Below, piece by piece: positions 30,005 to 39,677 of a DNA stretch of 64,000 bases. The number at the start of each line of letters is the position of its first letter. Positions within the stretch are counted from its first letter, which is position 1. The translations under genes were made by a program, and so were the position numbers. The notes beneath the pieces were generated by a model. The model saw nothing but the letters and a program-made list of their open reading frames with translations. It ran no database searches and was not told the origin of the DNA. Origin of the DNA: Streptomyces sp. GSL17-111 (lineage in GTDB: Bacteria > Actinomycetota > Actinomycetes > Streptomycetales > Streptomycetaceae); the NCBI RefSeq assembly GCF_037911585.1, contig NZ_JBAJNS010000001.1:1115001-1179000 (forward strand), in the 5' to 3' direction.

Positions 30005-30940
30005 TCAGGCGAAGACCGCCAGGGACTTCGCGCGCCCTCGGCGCTCCTCGACGAGCGCGAGGAAGCGTTCGCCGGGGCCGAAGACGGCGATGGGCCCGGC
30101 GGGGAGCTGCGGCATGTCGAGCTGGACGCCGTTGCAGATGAGCTTGGCCTGCTTCTCCCCCACGTTCCAGCGGGGGAAGGCCTGGGTGACGGCCTCGCCG
30201 ATGGGCAGGACGGTGAGCGTCTGCTGCAGGGCGTCCAGGGTGTGCGACGCGGCGACGGTGTAGGGGCCGACGCGGGTGCGGCGCAGTGCGGTCAGGTGGC
30301 CGCCCACGCCGAGCTCGGCACCGATGTCCCGGGCGATGGCCCGGATGTAGGTGCCCGAGGAACAGACGATGGAGACCAGGAGGTCCTGGACGGGTGTGCC
30401 GTCCTCGGCGGTCTCCTGCCGGACGTCGTGCACGACGAAGGAGGAGACGGTCACGGGCCGGGCCGCCAGCTCGACGTCCTCGCCCTCGCGGACCCGGGCG
30501 TAGGACCGCTTGCCGTTCACCTTCACGGCGCTGACCTTGGACGGGACCTGCTGGATGTCACCGGTCTGGCGGGCGACGGCGTCGTCGACGGCGGCCCGGG
30601 CGATGCCGTCGGCCGGGGTGGAGCCCGTGGGCTCGCCCTCGGCGTCGTCGGTGACGGTGGTCTGCCCGAGCCGGATGGTGGCGAGGTACTCCTTCTCGGT
30701 GAGGGCCAGGTGGCCCAGCAGCCGAGTGGCCTTGCCGAGACCGAGGACGAGTACGCCGGTGGCCATGGGGTCGAGCGTGCCGGCGTGCCCGACGCGGCGG
30801 GTGCGGGCGATGCCGCGCATCTTCGCGACGACGTCGTGCGAGGTGAAACCGGCGGGCTTGTCGACGACGACCAGGCCGTCGGGCGGGGCCGGACGGTCGC
30901 TGCGCCCGGCGGCCGCGGGAGTCTCGGGGGTGTCGGTCAC
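30005..30940 (-). CDS. truB: tRNA pseudouridine(55) synthase
   Basis: Makes the universal pseudouridine-55 in tRNA. The 311-residue protein has DGLVVVDKPAGFTSHDVV, the catalytic-Asp motif GHAGTLDPMATGVL, and GTYIRAIARDIG, all diagnostic of TruB, plus a C-terminal PUA-like segment (PAGPIAVFGPGERFLAL). Its ATG is only three bases after the rbfA stop, so the two are probably co-translated. Confidence 0.96.
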   Translation of the reverse strand: MTDTPETPAAAGRSDRPAPPDGLVVVDKPAGFTSHDVVAKMRGIARTRRVGHAGTLDPMATGVLVLGLGKATRLLGHLALTEKEYLATIRLGQTTVTDDAEGEPTGSTPADGIARAAVDDAVARQTGDIQQVPSKVSAVKVNGKRSYARVREGEDVELAARPVTVSSFVVHDVRQETAEDGTPVQDLLVSIVCSSGTYIRAIARDIGAELGVGGHLTALRRTRVGPYTVAASHTLDALQQTLTVLPIGEAVTQAFPRWNVGEKQAKLICNGVQLDMPQLPAGPIAVFGPGERFLALVEERRGRAKSLAVFA

Positions 30941-30943
30941 GGA

Positions 30944-31438
30944 TCAGACGTCCTCGCCGTGCCGGCCGCCGGGCTCCCCGTCGATGCCGTCCTCGACGCC
31001 GTCATCCTCGTCGTCCTCGCTGCCGGGCTTGCGGTACGGGTCCGCCTCCCCGGCGAAGCGCGCTCCGGAGGCGGAGGCCCGGACCTGGGCGTCCGACTCC
31101 TTGGCGCGGGCGAGGAGGTCGTCGATGGTGCGGGCGTTCTCCGGCAGGGCGTCGGGTACGAACGTCAGGCTGGGCGTGAACCGGACCCCGGTCTGCCGCC
31201 CGACCTCGGAGCGCAGGACGCCCTTGGCGGACTCCAGGGCGGCGGCGGAGGCGGCGCGCTCGTCGTCGTCACCGTAGACGGTGTAGAAGACGGTGGCCTC
31301 CCGCAGGTCGCCGGTGACCCGGGTGTCGGTGATCGTGACATAGCCGAGCCGCGGGTCCTTGATGCGCCGTTGCAGTGTCTCCGCGACGACGACCCGGATG
31401 CGGTCAGCCAGCTTGCGTGCCCGCGCGGTGTCGGTCAT
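30944..31438 (-). CDS. rbfA: Ribosome-binding factor A
   Basis: Assists 30S subunit maturation at the 16S 5' end. The first 120 residues form the KH-like RbfA domain ([40 protein letters not shown]). The last 40 residues are an acidic, Gly/Asp-rich tail common in actinobacterial versions. It lies between DUF503 and truB in the translation operon. Confidence 0.94.
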   Translation of the reverse strand: MTDTARARKLADRIRVVVAETLQRRIKDPRLGYVTITDTRVTGDLREATVFYTVYGDDDERAASAAALESAKGVLRSEVGRQTGVRFTPSLTFVPDALPENARTIDDLLARAKESDAQVRASASGARFAGEADPYRKPGSEDDEDDGVEDGIDGEPGGRHGEDV

Positions 31439-31513
31439 GTGATCACTCTTTCCGTTCGGTCAGTTCGTGTGCGTGCCGGGCCGGACGCGTGGCCCGGCCG
31501 GGCGGTCGGGCGG

Positions 31514-31810
31514 TCACTCATCGTCTTCGCCGTGGAAGCGCCGGCGTACGGACAGCAGCTCGATCTCGGGCCGGCCGGCCACGAGGCGTTCGCAGTCGTC
31601 CATGATCGCGCTCGCGTGGGCGGCGTCCCCGGAGACGACGGCGAGCCCGAGCCGGGCCCTGCGCAGCAGGTCCTGGTCGCCGACCTCGGCGACGCTGACG
31701 GCGAACCTGCGTTGCAGCTCCGCGATGATGGGGCGAACGGCGGAGCGCTTCTGCTTCAGCGAGCGGACGTCGCCGAGCAGGAGGTCGAAGGACAGGGTCC
31801 CTACATACAT
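31514..31810 (-). CDS. DUF503 (YlxP-like) protein
   Basis: 98 residues starting MYVGTLSFDLLLGDVRSLKQKRS, the characteristic opening of DUF503, with a ferredoxin-like pattern. YlxP proteins sit between infB and rbfA in many Gram-positive bacteria and have been linked to ribosome assembly; the exact activity here is not shown. The position and order match that conserved context. Confidence 0.88.
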   Translation of the reverse strand: MYVGTLSFDLLLGDVRSLKQKRSAVRPIIAELQRRFAVSVAEVGDQDLLRRARLGLAVVSGDAAHASAIMDDCERLVAGRPEIELLSVRRRFHGEDDE

Positions 31811-31950
31811 GCGGTGCGGGTCAAAGCCGACCCGTGAGGCCTCATCCGTTGGTCAACGGTTCGTGCGGAACACCTGAAACCGTACACGCACCCGGGGTGG
31901 CGATTCGACGGATATTCGCCGGACGCGCTCCGGGGCATGGGGGCAGCGGC

Positions 31951-31989
31951 GGGCCCGTCCGCCGAGCGGGTGGCTCGGCGGACGGGCCC
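31951..31989 (-). terminator. Strong hairpin after infB (first of two)
   Basis: Perfect 17-bp arms around a 5-base loop, 65 bases past the infB stop. In the 31811-32053 gap I see no gene, so this separates infB from DUF503-rbfA-truB or acts as a partial terminator. Confidence 0.7.
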
Positions 31990-32009
31990 GGGCCGGTGTC
32001 AGCACCGCA

Positions 32010-32031
32010 CCGGACGCCCGGAGGCGTCCGG
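32010..32031 (-). terminator. Second hairpin next to the infB stop
   Basis: Nine-base arms (CCGGACGCC and complement) with a 4-base CGGA loop, 23 bases after the infB stop and in tandem with the larger hairpin. Confidence 0.5.
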
Positions 32032-32053
32032 CGGGTGTGTCACACGCGCCACG

Positions 32054-35000
32054 TCACACGCGGGGCTTCTCCCGCATCTCGTAGGTGGCGATGACGTCGT
32101 CGACCTTGATGTCGTTGTAGCTGCCGAGGTTGATACCGCCCTCGAAGCCTTCGCGGATCTCGGTGACGTCGTCCTTGAAGCGGCGCAGACCCTCGATGTT
32201 GAGGTTCTCCGCGACGACCTTGCCGTCGCGCAGGAGGCGGGCCTTGGTGTTGCGCCGCACCTCGCCGGAGCGGATGAGGACACCCGCGATGTTCCCCAGC
32301 TTGGAGCTGCGGAAGACCTCGCGGATCTCCGCCGTGCCCAGCTCGACCTCTTCGTACTCGGGCTTCAGCATGCCCTTCAGGGCCGCCTCGATCTCCTCGA
32401 TCGCCTGGTAGATGACCGAGTAGTAGCGGACGTCCACGCCCTCGCGCTCGGCCATCTGCGTCGCGCGGCCTTCGGCGCGGACGTTGAAGCCGATGACGAT
32501 GGCGTCGGAGCCGGAGGCGAGGTTGATGTCCGACTCCGTGACCGCGCCGACGCCGCGGTGCAGGATGCGGATGTCGACCTCTTCGCCGACGTCGAGCTGG
32601 AGCAGCGAGGACTCCAGGGCCTCGACGGAACCGGACGCGTCGCCCTTGATGATGAGGTTGAGCTGCTCGACCTGGCCGGCCTTGAGCACCTTGTCCAGGT
32701 CCTCCAGGGAGACCCTGCGGGTGCGCTTGGCGAACGCCGCGTTCCGCTCGCGGGCGGCGCGCTTCTCGGCGATCTGGCGGGCGGTGCGGTCCTCGTCGAC
32801 GACGAGGAAGTTGTCGCCCGCGCCCGGGACGTTCGTCAGACCCAGCACCAGGGCCGGCATGGAGGGGCCGGCCTCCTCGATGTTGTTGCCCTTGTCGTCG
32901 AGCATGGCGCGCACGCGGCCGTAGGCGTCGCCCACGACCATCGTGTCGCCGACGCGCAGGGTGCCGCGCTGGACCAGCACCGTCGCCACGGCGCCACGGC
33001 CGCGGTCGAGGTGGGCCTCGATGGCGATGCCCTGGGCGCCCTGCTCCGGGTTGGCCCGCAGGTCGAGGGAGGCGTCGGCGGTCAGGACGACGGCCTCCAG
33101 CAGGGAGTCGATGTGCAGCCCCTGCTTGGCGGAGATGTCGACGAACATGGTGTCGCCGCCGTACTCCTCGGCCACCAGCCCGTACTCGGTGAGCTGGCCG
33201 CGCACCTTGGTCGGGTCGGCGCCCTCGACGTCGATCTTGTTGACCGCGACGACGATCGGGACGTCGGCCGCCTTGGCGTGGTTGAGCGCCTCGATGGTCT
33301 GCGGCATCACACCGTCGTTCGCGGCGACGACCAGGATCGCGATGTCCGTGGACTTCGCACCACGGGCACGCATGGCGGTGAACGCCTCGTGACCGGGGGT
33401 GTCGATGAAGGTGATCCGGCGGTCCTCGCCGTTGACCTCCGTCGCCGCCTGGTAGGCACCGATGTGCTGGGTGATGCCACCGGCCTCGCCCTCGATGACG
33501 TTCGTCTTGCGGATCGCGTCGAGCAGGCGGGTCTTACCGTGGTCGACGTGACCCATGACGGTCACCACCGGCGGACGGGAGACCAGGGCCTCTTCGCCGC
33601 CCTCGTCCTCGCCGAACTCGATGTCGAAGGACTCGAGCAGCTCGCGGTCCTCCTCCTCCGGGCTGACGATCTGGACGACGTAGTTCATCTCCTCGCCGAG
33701 GAGCGCGAGCGTCTCGTCGGGGACGGACTGCGTGGCGGTGACCATCTCGCCCAGGTTGAACATGACCTGGACCAGCGACGCCGGGTTGGCGTTGATCTTC
33801 TCCGCGAAGTCCGTGAGGGAGGCACCACGCGACAGCCGGACGGTCTCGCCCTTGCCGCGCGGCAGCATCACGCCGCCGATCGAGGGCGCCTGCATCTGCT
33901 CGTACTCCTGGCGCCTCTGCCGCTTCGACTTGCGGCCGCGACGCGCCGGGCCGCCGGGACGACCGAACGCGCCCTGCGTGCCGCCACGGCCGCCGGGGCC
34001 GCCGGGACGACCGGCGAAGCCGGGACGACCACCGCCGCCGGGGCGACCGGCGAAGCCGCCGCCACCGCCGCCGGGACCGCCGGGACGACCGGCGAAGCCG
34101 CCGCCACCGGGACGGCCACCGCCGCCGGGACGACCGCCGGGGCCGCCGCCTGGACGACCGCCGCCGGGACCGCCGCGACCGGGGCCGGGACGCGGGCCGG
34201 CAGCGGGACGCTGCGGCATCATCCCCGGGTTCGGACGCGGGCCGCCGGGACGGGGACCGCCCTGGCCGGCGCCCTGCGGACGCGGCATGTTGCCGGGGGT
34301 CGCACGGCCGCCGCCGGGGGCCTGCGGGCGCGGGCCCGCCTGACCGCCGGGGCCGGGACGGCCACCGCCGCCGGGCTTCGGGGCACCGCCGCCCGGACGG
34401 GGAGCCTGCGGGCGGGCCATGCCGGTGTTGCTGCCGGAGGTGAAGGGGTTGTTGCCCGGACGAGGACCGGTCGAGCGACCGCCCGACTTCGGGCCCGAGG
34501 CCGCCGGCTTCGGGGCACCGGGCTTCGGGGCACCGGGACGGGCGCCACCGGGCTTCGGCGGCGTCTGACCGGCCGGGGGCGCGGTGAACTCGGGGCGCGA
34601 CGGGGCCGGCTTCGGGGCCCCGGGGCGCGCGCCACCGGGCTTGGGCGCCGTGCCGGGCCTGGGCGCGGCGGGACGGCCCGCGTCCGCGGCCGGGCGGGTG
34701 GCCTCGGCGCTGGGGCGCACGGCCTCCTCGGCCGGCTTGGCGGCCTCGGCGGGCTTGGCGGCCTCGGCGGGCTTGGCGGCCTCGGCCGGCTTGACCGGCT
34801 CGGGGCCGGGCTTCGGGGCGCCGGGGCGCGGGGCGCCCGGCTTGGGGGCGCCCGGACGGGCGGCGGGCTTGGGGGCACCCGGCTTGGGTGCTGCTGATGT
34901 GGGGGCCGCCGGCTTCGCGGCGGGCTTCTGCGACTTCCTGGCGCCGCCGCCGGACGCGTCCAACGCGTCGGTCAGCCTGCGTACCACCGGCGCCTCGATC

Positions 35001-35110
35001 GTCGAGGACGCCGAACGGACGAATTCACCGAGTTCTTGGAGCTTGGCCATGACGACCTTGCTTTCCACTCCAAGCTCTTTGGCGAGCTCGTATACCCGGA
35101 CCTTAGCCAC
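32054..35110 (-). CDS. infB: Translation initiation factor IF-2
   Basis: GTPase that places initiator tRNA on the 30S subunit. 1,018 residues, long because of the actinobacterial N-terminal extension: after an IF2-N helix domain ([18 protein letters not shown]) there are about 330 residues of Ala/Pro/Lys and then Gly/Arg/Pro-rich repeats (GGxGGRPGG type; encoded about 33,950-34,900). The G domain follows with G1 GHVDHGKT, G3 [10 protein letters not shown]4 NKID and G5 SAKQG, then domains II-IV. It reads downstream of ylxR across a 162-base gap with several near-repeats of TACTCATCG that I cannot interpret. Confidence 0.97.
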   Translation of the reverse strand: MAKVRVYELAKELGVESKVVMAKLQELGEFVRSASSTIEAPVVRRLTDALDASGGGARKSQKPAAKPAAPTSAAPKPGAPKPAARPGAPKPGAPRPGAPKPGPEPVKPAEAAKPAEAAKPAEAAKPAEEAVRPSAEATRPAADAGRPAAPRPGTAPKPGGARPGAPKPAPSRPEFTAPPAGQTPPKPGGARPGAPKPGAPKPAASGPKSGGRSTGPRPGNNPFTSGSNTGMARPQAPRPGGGAPKPGGGGRPGPGGQAGPRPQAPGGGRATPGNMPRPQGAGQGGPRPGGPRPNPGMMPQRPAAGPRPGPGRGGPGGGRPGGGPGGRPGGGGRPGGGGFAGRPGGPGGGGGGFAGRPGGGGRPGFAGRPGGPGGRGGTQGAFGRPGGPARRGRKSKRQRRQEYEQMQAPSIGGVMLPRGKGETVRLSRGASLTDFAEKINANPASLVQVMFNLGEMVTATQSVPDETLALLGEEMNYVVQIVSPEEEDRELLESFDIEFGEDEGGEEALVSRPPVVTVMGHVDHGKTRLLDAIRKTNVIEGEAGGITQHIGAYQAATEVNGEDRRITFIDTPGHEAFTAMRARGAKSTDIAILVVAANDGVMPQTIEALNHAKAADVPIVVAVNKIDVEGADPTKVRGQLTEYGLVAEEYGGDTMFVDISAKQGLHIDSLLEAVVLTADASLDLRANPEQGAQGIAIEAHLDRGRGAVATVLVQRGTLRVGDTMVVGDAYGRVRAMLDDKGNNIEEAGPSMPALVLGLTNVPGAGDNFLVVDEDRTARQIAEKRAARERNAAFAKRTRRVSLEDLDKVLKAGQVEQLNLIIKGDASGSVEALESSLLQLDVGEEVDIRILHRGVGAVTESDINLASGSDAIVIGFNVRAEGRATQMAEREGVDVRYYSVIYQAIEEIEAALKGMLKPEYEEVELGTAEIREVFRSSKLGNIAGVLIRSGEVRRNTKARLLRDGKVVAENLNIEGLRRFKDDVTEIREGFEGGINLGSYNDIKVDDVIATYEMREKPRV

Positions 35111-35272
35111 TTCGCTCCTTAGACGGTCCGGGGTGGTCGTCCGCCGGACCTTCGCTACTTATGCATGGGCGTACTCATCGCGTACTCATCGAGTGCTCAT
35201 CGCAATCTCGACCTACTTCCGACTCGCGAGGTACCTCGTCCGCACGACCATCCGTGCGGACCTTTTACGTTC

Positions 35273-35593
35273 TTACGGTGTTGCGTTGTGCTCGGTGTCC
35301 CCGGCCTCCCGGGGCGCCCGCTCCACGTACCGGCGCAGTTGCTCCGTCCCGAGCGGACCGGAACCTCCCGTGACCCGGAAGGCCCGCGGAAACGCCCGGC
35401 GCCGGAGCGCCAGATCGCAGCAGGCGAGGCTGGGATGCAGGTACGCACCCCGGCCGGGCAGCGTACCGCGAAGATCGGGGACGCATTCGCCCTCGATCAC
35501 CACCACACGCAGCAGGTCGGCCTTGGCCGATCGTTCCCGGCACCCCACGCAGGTGCGCTCGGGGCAGGCTGGGTCACGTGTGCGGCCAGACAC
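35273..35593 (-). CDS. ylxR: YlxR family RNA-binding protein (DUF448)
   Basis: 106 residues with the YlxR signature CPERTCVGCRERSAK, then GRGAYLHPSLACCDLAL and RRRAFPRAF. The GTG at 35593 starts the chain. It lies between nusA and infB, the conserved place for this gene. YlxR proteins bind RNA and have been reported to influence RNase P and transcription in other bacteria; no more can be said from sequence. Confidence 0.9.
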   Translation of the reverse strand: MSGRTRDPACPERTCVGCRERSAKADLLRVVVIEGECVPDLRGTLPGRGAYLHPSLACCDLALRRRAFPRAFRVTGGSGPLGTEQLRRYVERAPREAGDTEHNATP

Positions 35594-35738
35594 CGTCTAA
35601 GTCTACCTCCCCGCGTGCGGTTCCCCTTGGCGGGGGGTGACGACGCGATAGCGGATACGGACGGCGGGGTGTTCCCCGCCACCGGGTCCGGCCGGACCGC
35701 CTCCGCGCACGGCGGGACGGCCCGGTCGGCGGCCGACG

Positions 35739-36773
35739 TCAGACGCCCGCCGCCGCCTCCCCCGGAGCCGTCCCGGAGTCCTCACCGGACTCCTCGCCCG
35801 GCGTCCGGTCGGGGCGGATGTCGATGCGCCAGCCGGTGAGACGGGCCGCCAGCCGGGCGTTCTGCCCCTCCTTGCCGATGGCCAGCGAGAGCTGGTAGTC
35901 CGGCACGGTGACCCGGGCCGACCGGGTGGCCTCGTCGACGACCTCGACGCGGCTCACGCGGGCGGGCGACAGGGCGTTGGCGACCAGTTCGGCGGGGTCG
36001 TCCGACCAGTCGACGATGTCGATCTTCTCGCCGTGCAGTTCGGCCATGACGTTCCGCACCCGGCCGCCCATGGGGCCGATGCAGGCACCCTTGGCGTTGA
36101 GGCCCGCACGGGTGGAACGCACCGCGATCTTGGTGCGGTGGCCGGCTTCGCGGGCGATGGCCGCGATCTCCACCGAACCGTCGGCGATCTCCGGAACCTC
36201 CAGCGCGAACAACTTGCGCACGAGGTTGGGGTGGGTGCGCGAGAGGGTCACGGAGGCGCCGCGCACGCCCTTGGCCACCCGCACGACGTAGGAGCGCAGC
36301 CGGGTGCCGTGCCGGTAGACCTCACCGGGCACCTGCTCCTGCGGCGGCAGGATGGCCTCCATCTTGCCGATGTCGACCAGGACGCTCTTGGGGTCCTTGC
36401 CCTGCTGGACGACGCCGGTCACGATGTCGCCCTCACGCCCGGCGTACTCGCCGAAGGTGACCTCCTCCTCCGCGTCCCGCAGGCGCTGGAGGATGACCTG
36501 CTTGGCGGTGGTCGCGGCGATCCGGCCGAAGCCGGTCGGGGTGTCGTCGAACTCGCGCGGCTCCTGGCCCTCCGCGAGGTCGGCGGCGTCCTCCTTGGCC
36601 CACACCGTCACGTGGCCGCTGTCGCGGTTCAGCTCGACGCGGGCGTGCCGGCGGCTGCCCTCGGTGCGGTGGTAGGCGATGAGCAGCGCCGCCTCGATCG
36701 CCTCGACCAGCAGGTCGAAGGAGACCTCCTTCTCCCGGACCAGTCCCCGCAGGGCGCTCATGTCGATGTCCAC
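35739..36773 (-). CDS. nusA: Transcription termination/antitermination protein NusA
   Basis: 344 residues: N-terminal RNA-polymerase-binding domain ([17 protein letters not shown]), S1 domain ([21 protein letters not shown] in part), then two KH domains ([34 protein letters not shown]). It ends after KH2 with a short acidic tail, the compact actinobacterial form without the AR repeats of enterobacteria. The gene begins two bases after rimP ends, so translation is coupled. GTG start at 36773; an ATG four codons in is an alternative. Confidence 0.96.
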   Translation of the reverse strand: MDIDMSALRGLVREKEVSFDLLVEAIEAALLIAYHRTEGSRRHARVELNRDSGHVTVWAKEDAADLAEGQEPREFDDTPTGFGRIAATTAKQVILQRLRDAEEEVTFGEYAGREGDIVTGVVQQGKDPKSVLVDIGKMEAILPPQEQVPGEVYRHGTRLRSYVVRVAKGVRGASVTLSRTHPNLVRKLFALEVPEIADGSVEIAAIAREAGHRTKIAVRSTRAGLNAKGACIGPMGGRVRNVMAELHGEKIDIVDWSDDPAELVANALSPARVSRVEVVDEATRSARVTVPDYQLSLAIGKEGQNARLAARLTGWRIDIRPDRTPGEESGEDSGTAPGEAAAGV

Positions 36774-36775
36774 GG

Positions 36776-37342
36776 CTACGCCTCCCCGTCACTCTCGTTG
36801 TCGCTGTTGTCGTCGTTGTCGCTGTTGTCGTCGTTGTCGCTGTTGTCGTCGCGGTCGTCGCGGGCGGCGGGACGGTTGAACTCGATCTCGACCCGCGCCC
36901 GGGCGATCTCGCCGAGCTCCACGCGCCGCCGGGTGGGCTTGCGCCCCTTCACCCCGGGCACCTCCAGGTCGAGGCCGCTCGCGTCGACGGCCAGCAGGCG
37001 GGCCGTGAGGTCGCCGCCCTCGTGCAGCCGGGCCGTGATCAGCCGGCCGACGGCGCGGCGGTAGTGCCGCGGCTCGGTCAGCGGCCGGTCGGCGCCCGGG
37101 GAGGTGACTTCGAGGACGTAGGGGGCCGAGCCCATCGGATCGTTCTCGTCCAGCGCGGCGGAGGCGGCCCGGCTCAGTTCGGCGCAGGCGTCGAGCTGCA
37201 CACCCTCGTCGGAGTCCACGACGACGCGCAGGACGCGGCGCTTGCCGGCCGGCGTGACGGTGAGTTCTTCGAGATCCAGCCCGCGCTCGGTGACGAGCGG
37301 CTCCAGCAGCCCGCGCAGCCGATCGATCTGGGTGGTGCTCAT
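36776..37342 (-). CDS. rimP: Ribosome maturation factor RimP
   Basis: Helps late 30S assembly. The 188-residue chain starts [17 protein letters not shown] and carries [24 protein letters not shown] (shown in two parts by the family) and [12 protein letters not shown], the RimP signature. I set the start at the ATG at 37342, where conservation begins; the frame is open to 37597. Odd: the last 25 residues are an acidic Asp/Asn/Ser tail encoded by three identical 18-base units. First gene of the nusA operon. Confidence 0.94.
   Translation of the reverse strand: MSTTQIDRLRGLLEPLVTERGLDLEELTVTPAGKRRVLRVVVDSDEGVQLDACAELSRAASAALDENDPMGSAPYVLEVTSPGADRPLTEPRHYRRAVGRLITARLHEGGDLTARLLAVDASGLDLEVPGVKGRKPTRRRVELGEIARARVEIEFNRPAARDDRDDNSDNDDNSDNDDNSDNESDGEA
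36797..36850 (-). repeat. Three tandem 18-bp units in the rimP 3' end
   Basis: Unit gttgtcgctgttgtcgtc on the plus strand, three exact copies, coding in frame for (DDNSDN) repeats in the RimP tail. Being a multiple of three, copy-number change would not break the frame. Confidence 0.9.
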
Positions 37343-37664
37343 CCGGGTGACTCCTCGGCCGCGTGTGCTGTTGTCAGGGGTGGCTCGGTGATGCTCGGGT
37401 GACGCCTGGTGGAGAACAGCGACGGCCGATGTCGACCGCCGCGCCTCTCGGCGTGTCCGGCTACAGCCTAGCGCGTCGCGCCGACCGTGCCGGACGCCCG
37501 GCGCCGGTCGGGTGCCCGCCCCGCCGCCGCTCGGGTGCCTGCCGGGGGCACGCCGGGGACGCCGGTCGGGGCCGGTGGGGGCGCCGGGTACGCTCACGGC
37601 ACGGTGATCAACTGTTCTGGTCCCGCTCCTCCTGCCGACGAACTTGCCTGTGGGGTGTTACGTG
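37343..37664. other. Divergent intergenic region upstream of rimP
   Basis: 322 bases between the divergent rimP and lipoprotein starts. It must contain the promoter of the rimP-nusA operon and of the lipoprotein. It is rich in GCCGGTCGGG-like near-repeats. I found no open frame with coding character and no clear promoter pair. Confidence 0.5.
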
Positions 37665-38192
37665 GTGTCGCATCCGCCCGGACCGCCCTCCAGACGCAGC
37701 CTCCTGCGCACCGGCGCGGTCGGCCTGACCGGCCTCGGTGTGGTGGGAGCGCTCGCCCTCACCACCGGCTGCTCGGGCGGGGGCCGCGAGGAACGGGAAC
37801 GGCGGGCGGCCGAACGCGGCGCCCGGTTGCGGCGCGCGGCGGCGGCGGACAGCGCCGCCCTCCTGAAGCGGTACGACGCGACGAGCGCGGCCCATCCCGG
37901 CCTCGCCGCACGGCTGGCGCCGCTGCGGGCGGACGTCCTGCGGCACACCGAGGCGTTCGGCGGCGGGCGGCAGGACGACCCGGAGGCGAGTCCGTCCCCC
38001 GGTGCGGAGGTGCCGGGAGAGCGGGCGGCGGCGCTCGCGGAGCTGGCGGGTGCCGAGCGCCGCACGGCGCGGGAGCGGGTGCGGGCCCTGGCGGACGCCC
38101 CGCCGGAGCTGGCCAGGCTGCTGGCGTCCGTGGCGGCGGCCGGCGAGGTGCACGCGTTCCTGCTGGGCGAGGCAACGGCCGGGGGTGCCTGA
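37665..38192 (+). CDS. Lipoprotein, unknown function
   Basis: 175 residues from a GTG start. The N-terminus has a twin-arginine-like segment (SRRSLLRTG), a hydrophobic core and a lipobox ALTTGC-SGG, indicating a Tat- or Sec-exported lipid-anchored protein. The mature part is Ala/Arg/Glu-rich and helical, probably a coiled bundle, with no recognisable active site. The stop overlaps the next ATG (TGATG), so it is coupled to the ferritin-like protein and the pair likely works together. Confidence 0.7.
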   Translation: MSHPPGPPSRRSLLRTGAVGLTGLGVVGALALTTGCSGGGREERERRAAERGARLRRAAAADSAALLKRYDATSAAHPGLAARLAPLRADVLRHTEAFGGGRQDDPEASPSPGAEVPGERAAALAELAGAERRTARERVRALADAPPELARLLASVAAAGEVHAFLLGEATAGGA

Positions 38193-38698
38193 TGGCGGAG
38201 ACGCGGCGGTCGGAGAAGGAGCACCCGGAGACGGAGCGCTCGGAGAGGGAGCTGACGGCTCTCCAGGCGGCGCTGGCCGCCGAGCACGCGGCGGTGTACG
38301 GCTACGGCGTGGTGGGCGCGCGGACGGACGCGGACGGCCACCGGGCGGCGCGGGAGGCGCACACCGCGCACCGGGCCCGGCGGGACGCGCTGGCCCGGGC
38401 GGTGCGGGAGCTGGGCGGGACGCCGACGGCGGCGGCGGCCGGGTACGTCCTGCCGTACGCGGTACCGGACGCGGCGACGGCGGCACGGTTCGCCGCCGAG
38501 TTGGAGGACCGGGTCGCCGGGGTGTACGCCGATCTGGTGCGGGCGGGTGGCGGGGAACGGCGGCGGGAGGCCGCCGGGGCGCTGCGCGAAGCGGCCCTCC
38601 GGGCGGCGCGCTGGCGGGGTGGCGGCGTAGCCTTCCCTGGTCTTGCCGAACGCACGGCCGACGCCCGGAGCGGGGGCGGTGCGGACGGCAGCCGGTGA
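38192..38698 (+). CDS. Ferritin-like domain protein (DUF4439 type)
   Basis: 168 residues. After a charged leader comes a four-helix ferritin-like pattern, ALQAALAAEHAAVYGYGVVG, HRARRDALARAVRELG, and AARFAAELEDRVAGVYADLV, which matches DUF4439 proteins that follow a lipoprotein gene near nusA in Streptomyces. Metal ligands are not obvious beyond the E-H pair in the first helix. Translationally coupled to the preceding lipoprotein. The biochemical role is unknown. Confidence 0.75.
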   Translation: MAETRRSEKEHPETERSERELTALQAALAAEHAAVYGYGVVGARTDADGHRAAREAHTAHRARRDALARAVRELGGTPTAAAAGYVLPYAVPDAATAARFAAELEDRVAGVYADLVRAGGGERRREAAGALREAALRAARWRGGGVAFPGLAERTADARSGGGADGSR

Positions 38699-38759
38699 CC
38701 ACCCCGCGGTGGCCCGGTGACGGGCGATTCGACGACCGACGGAAAGGCACCGCCAGCAC

Positions 38760-39665
38760 ATGGCCTCCGCTCTGCCCCCGCAGCCGCCGCAGCGTCTGGT
38801 CCGCGCCCTGAGCCCGGACCACCCCTGGCTCGCCGGAGTTCCGGCGCTGTCGCAACGGCTGCTGGAGCAGTGGGAGCTGACGCCGGAGCGGACCGTGCTG
38901 CCGGGGGGCCGGACCAGTGTGGTGGTGCTGGTGCGGCGGGCCGACGGCAGTCCGGCGGCGCTCAAGCTGTGCGCCCCGAACGGCGCGGGGGCACGGGCGG
39001 AGGCCGCGGCACTGGCCCGTTGGGACGGCCTCGGGGCGGTGCGGTTGCTGCGCTCCGACGTGGCGGCGGGGGCGCTGCTGCTGGAGCGGCTGCACGGTGA
39101 GGTCTCGCTGCGGTCGCTGCCCGAGGACAAGGCGATGCTGGAGTCCAGCTCGGCGGTCCGGCGGCTGTGGGTGCCGCCCGAGGCGGGCGGGTTCGTGTTC
39201 ACCACGGTGGCCGAGCACACCGGAGCCGAGGTGGAGCGGGTCCTCGGCCGGGCGCCGGAGGACGTCCGTCCGCTGGTGGACGCGGCGCTGGCGGTGCGGG
39301 GCGAGCTGCTGGCCGACGCCCCGGAGGGCGTGCTGCTGCACGGTGACTTCCGGCAGGGCGCGGTCCTGGCGTCGGACGCCGACCGCTCGCCGTGGCTGGC
39401 CGTCGGGCCGGAGCCGCTGGTCGGCGAGCCGGCGTTCGACCTGGCCCGGCTCGCCCGCGACCGGCTGCACGACCTGGTGGCCTCCCCCGGTGCGGGGGCG
39501 GCCACGCGGCGCCGCGTGCAGCGGCTGGCCGACTCGCTGGACGTGGACCGGGAGCGGCTGCGCGGCTGGGCGCTGTACCGGGCCGTGGAGTCGGGCGTGC
39601 GGCACGTCCTGGCCGGTGACCGGGAGGACGGCGAGCTGCTGCTGGAGTTCGCGGCCTGGCTCTGA
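38760..39665 (+). CDS. Aminoglycoside-phosphotransferase-fold protein, active site degraded
   Basis: 301 residues with the C-terminal lobe of the APH/choline kinase fold. The catalytic loop reads HGDFRQGAVL, keeping the Brenner-type HxD but with Ala where the family has the metal-binding Asn. The following metal-binding Asp segment, normally ID(P/W), reads VGPEPLVGEPAFDLARL and has no Asp at the key place. The N-lobe lysine candidate is in AALKLCAP. It is therefore probably a non-catalytic relative rather than a resistance kinase. RBS GGAAAGG precedes the ATG. Confidence 0.75.
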   Translation: MASALPPQPPQRLVRALSPDHPWLAGVPALSQRLLEQWELTPERTVLPGGRTSVVVLVRRADGSPAALKLCAPNGAGARAEAAALARWDGLGAVRLLRSDVAAGALLLERLHGEVSLRSLPEDKAMLESSSAVRRLWVPPEAGGFVFTTVAEHTGAEVERVLGRAPEDVRPLVDAALAVRGELLADAPEGVLLHGDFRQGAVLASDADRSPWLAVGPEPLVGEPAFDLARLARDRLHDLVASPGAGAATRRRVQRLADSLDVDRERLRGWALYRAVESGVRHVLAGDREDGELLLEFAAWL

Positions 39666-39677
39666 CGGGGGCGGGTG

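Noticed and set aside
31937..34897. 986-codon plus-strand frame over infB
   Set aside because: Antisense to IF-2; low-complexity Gly/Thr/Ala product mirrors the repeat region of infB.
33950..34900. Dense short repeats that could suggest a CRISPR-like or satellite array
   Set aside because: They code in frame for the Gly/Pro/Arg-rich N-terminal region of IF-2, and there are no regular unique spacers.
35111..35272. Near-repeats of TACTCATCG between ylxR and infB
   Set aside because: Too short and irregular to call a repeat family or a regulatory site.
37608..39605. Long minus-strand frame opposite the lipoprotein, ferritin-like and phosphotransferase genes
   Set aside because: Product is Arg/Pro/Ser-rich without motifs; the plus-strand genes have ribosome sites, a lipobox and overlaps expected of a real operon.
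38760..39665. Possible aminoglycoside resistance gene
   Set aside because: Key metal-binding residues are missing and it sits in a conserved core context, so a resistance call is not supported.
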